Of a DNA stretch of 64,000 bases, positions 63,420 to 64,000 are shown piece after piece. Each line of letters begins with the position of its first letter. The stretch's first letter is position 1. The notes beneath the pieces were generated by a model. The model did no database searches, was not told where the DNA came from, and was given only the letters and a program-made list of their open reading frames with translations. This stretch comes from Streptomyces dengpaensis. GTDB taxonomy: Bacteria; Actinomycetota; Actinomycetes; Streptomycetales; Streptomycetaceae. The DNA lies in assembly GCF_002946835.1 (NCBI RefSeq), contig NZ_CP026652.1, positions 5,518,001 through 5,582,000 of the forward strand. The letters run 5' to 3'. The translations under genes and the position numbers were made by a program.

Positions 63420-64000
63420 GTGACACGCGAGACGGTGCGTATCGCCATGAACGGCGTGACGGGACGCATGGGCCACCGCCCGCACCTCGTCCGCTCGATC
63501 CTCGCCCTGCGCGACGAGGGCGGCCTCGACCTGGGCGACGGCACCGTGCTGTGGCCCGAACCCGTGCTCGTCGGCCGCCGCGGACACGCCCTGAGGGCGC
63601 TCGCCGAGCAGCACGGCCTGGAGCACTGGTCGACCGACCTGGACGCCGTCCTGGCCGACCCGGCCGTCGGCATCTACTTCGACGCGCAGGTCACCTCGGC
63701 CCGCGAGGAGGCGATCAAGAAGGCCATCGCGGCGGGCAAGCACATCTACACCGAGAAGCCGACGGCGACGAGCCTGGACGGCGCCCTGGAACTGGCCCGC
63801 CTGGCGGCCGAGAAGGGGGTGCGGCACGGCGTCGTCCAGGACAAGCTCTTCCTCCCCGGCCTGCGCAAGCTCAAGCGCCTCGTCGACGGCGGCTTCTTCG
63901 GCCGGATCCTGTCCATCCGCGGGGAGTTCGGCTACTGGGTCTTCGAGGGCGACTGGCAGCCGGCCCAGCGCCCCTCCTGGAACTACCGCGCCGAGGACGG
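63420..64000 (+). CDS. Gfo/Idh/MocA family oxidoreductase, C-terminus cut by window edge
   Basis: The first about 193 residues of an NAD(P)-dependent sugar or inositol-type dehydrogenase. The N-terminal Rossmann part begins RIAMNGVTGRMGHRPHLVRS. The conserved lysine motif IYTEKPTATSLDGALELA (EKP) is present near residue 120. The start is GTG 63420 with GGAGGG seven bases upstream; an ATG five bases earlier stops after two codons. It is divergent from the LacI gene, suggesting a sugar-inducible catabolic operon that continues beyond the window. Confidence 0.9.
   Translation, partial: MTRETVRIAMNGVTGRMGHRPHLVRSILALRDEGGLDLGDGTVLWPEPVLVGRRGHALRALAEQHGLEHWSTDLDAVLADPAVGIYFDAQVTSAREEAIKKAIAAGKHIYTEKPTATSLDGALELARLAAEKGVRHGVVQDKLFLPGLRKLKRLVDGGFFGRILSIRGEFGYWVFEGDWQPAQRPSWNYRAED

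Overview
The window is chromosomal DNA from a Streptomyces species. It has very high GC and strong third-position GC bias. Many genes start with GTG or TTG, and rare TTA codons appear in adpA and in one exporter. It also carries adpA next to oligoribonuclease, a complete desferrioxamine cluster with DmdR-type iron boxes, and a CebR-controlled cellobiose cluster. Gene order agrees with what I remember of the S. coelicolor core chromosome around SCO2800 down to about SCO2763. That is recall; no search was run. Nearly everything is core genome. The one clear mobile sequence is a truncated IS200/IS605-type TnpB remnant inside the des operon.

Layout, left to right. (1) 1-2141: a cut MMPL exporter with an early TTA codon, divergent from a TetR regulator; three copies of one 15-bp palindrome lie between them. 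(2) 2253-8565: bglC-cebG-cebF-cebE on the minus strand and divergent cebR, with CebR boxes at cebE and over the bglC start. (3) 8739-12692: a strong hairpin, tRNA-His, oligoribonuclease, adpA with its TTA codon, a small membrane protein and a universal stress protein. (4) 12895-18310: an acetate-uptake-type membrane protein, glmS with a small gene in front, a DUF4429/SHOCT protein, and a secreted GH20 hexosaminidase behind a DasR-like site. (5) 18358-25952: desD-desC-(TnpB remnant)-desB-desA and desF-desE, each transcription unit with an iron box. (6) 26100-27587: a class B penicillin-binding protein. (7) 27915-34360: a leucine/isovalerate degradation operon (acyl-CoA dehydrogenase, HMG-CoA lyase, biotin carboxylase and carboxyltransferase subunits) with a divergent TetR regulator and two paired operators. 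(8) 34537-37641: a second acyl-CoA dehydrogenase, a TesB thioesterase and a cation diffusion facilitator. (9) 37704-44522: a phosphatase-like protein, a ThDP enzyme coupled to an agmatinase-family ureohydrolase, a sodium/solute symporter and a divergent PucR regulator, probably a guanidino-compound or nitrogen catabolism locus. (10) 44582-55192: secreted proteins (endonuclease I, a beta-lactamase-fold serine hydrolase, an S37 tripeptidyl aminopeptidase, small secreted and lipoproteins, a GH3 hexosaminidase) and a fused double ABC exporter. (11) 55658-64000: an acyl-CoA synthetase and D-amino-acid oxidase pair, a CdaR/PucR-type regulator, a DUF6328 protein whose start lies in 12-bp tandem repeats, a MarR-GNAT fusion, a LacI regulator, and a cut Gfo/Idh/MocA oxidoreductase.

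How the parts fit. Several loci handle sugars from cellulose and chitin (ceb, GH20, GH3, glmS), and others handle iron. adpA and the TTA codons tie part of the region to bldA-dependent development. Most convergent gene pairs are separated by long perfect hairpins. I see no CRISPR array, rRNA, prophage, integrase or new multi-gene defence system. The most unusual structures are the TnpB remnant in the des operon, the TTA-containing exporter with its triple operator, the start-codon tandem repeats at 60208-60267, and several exact palindromes without an assigned regulator.
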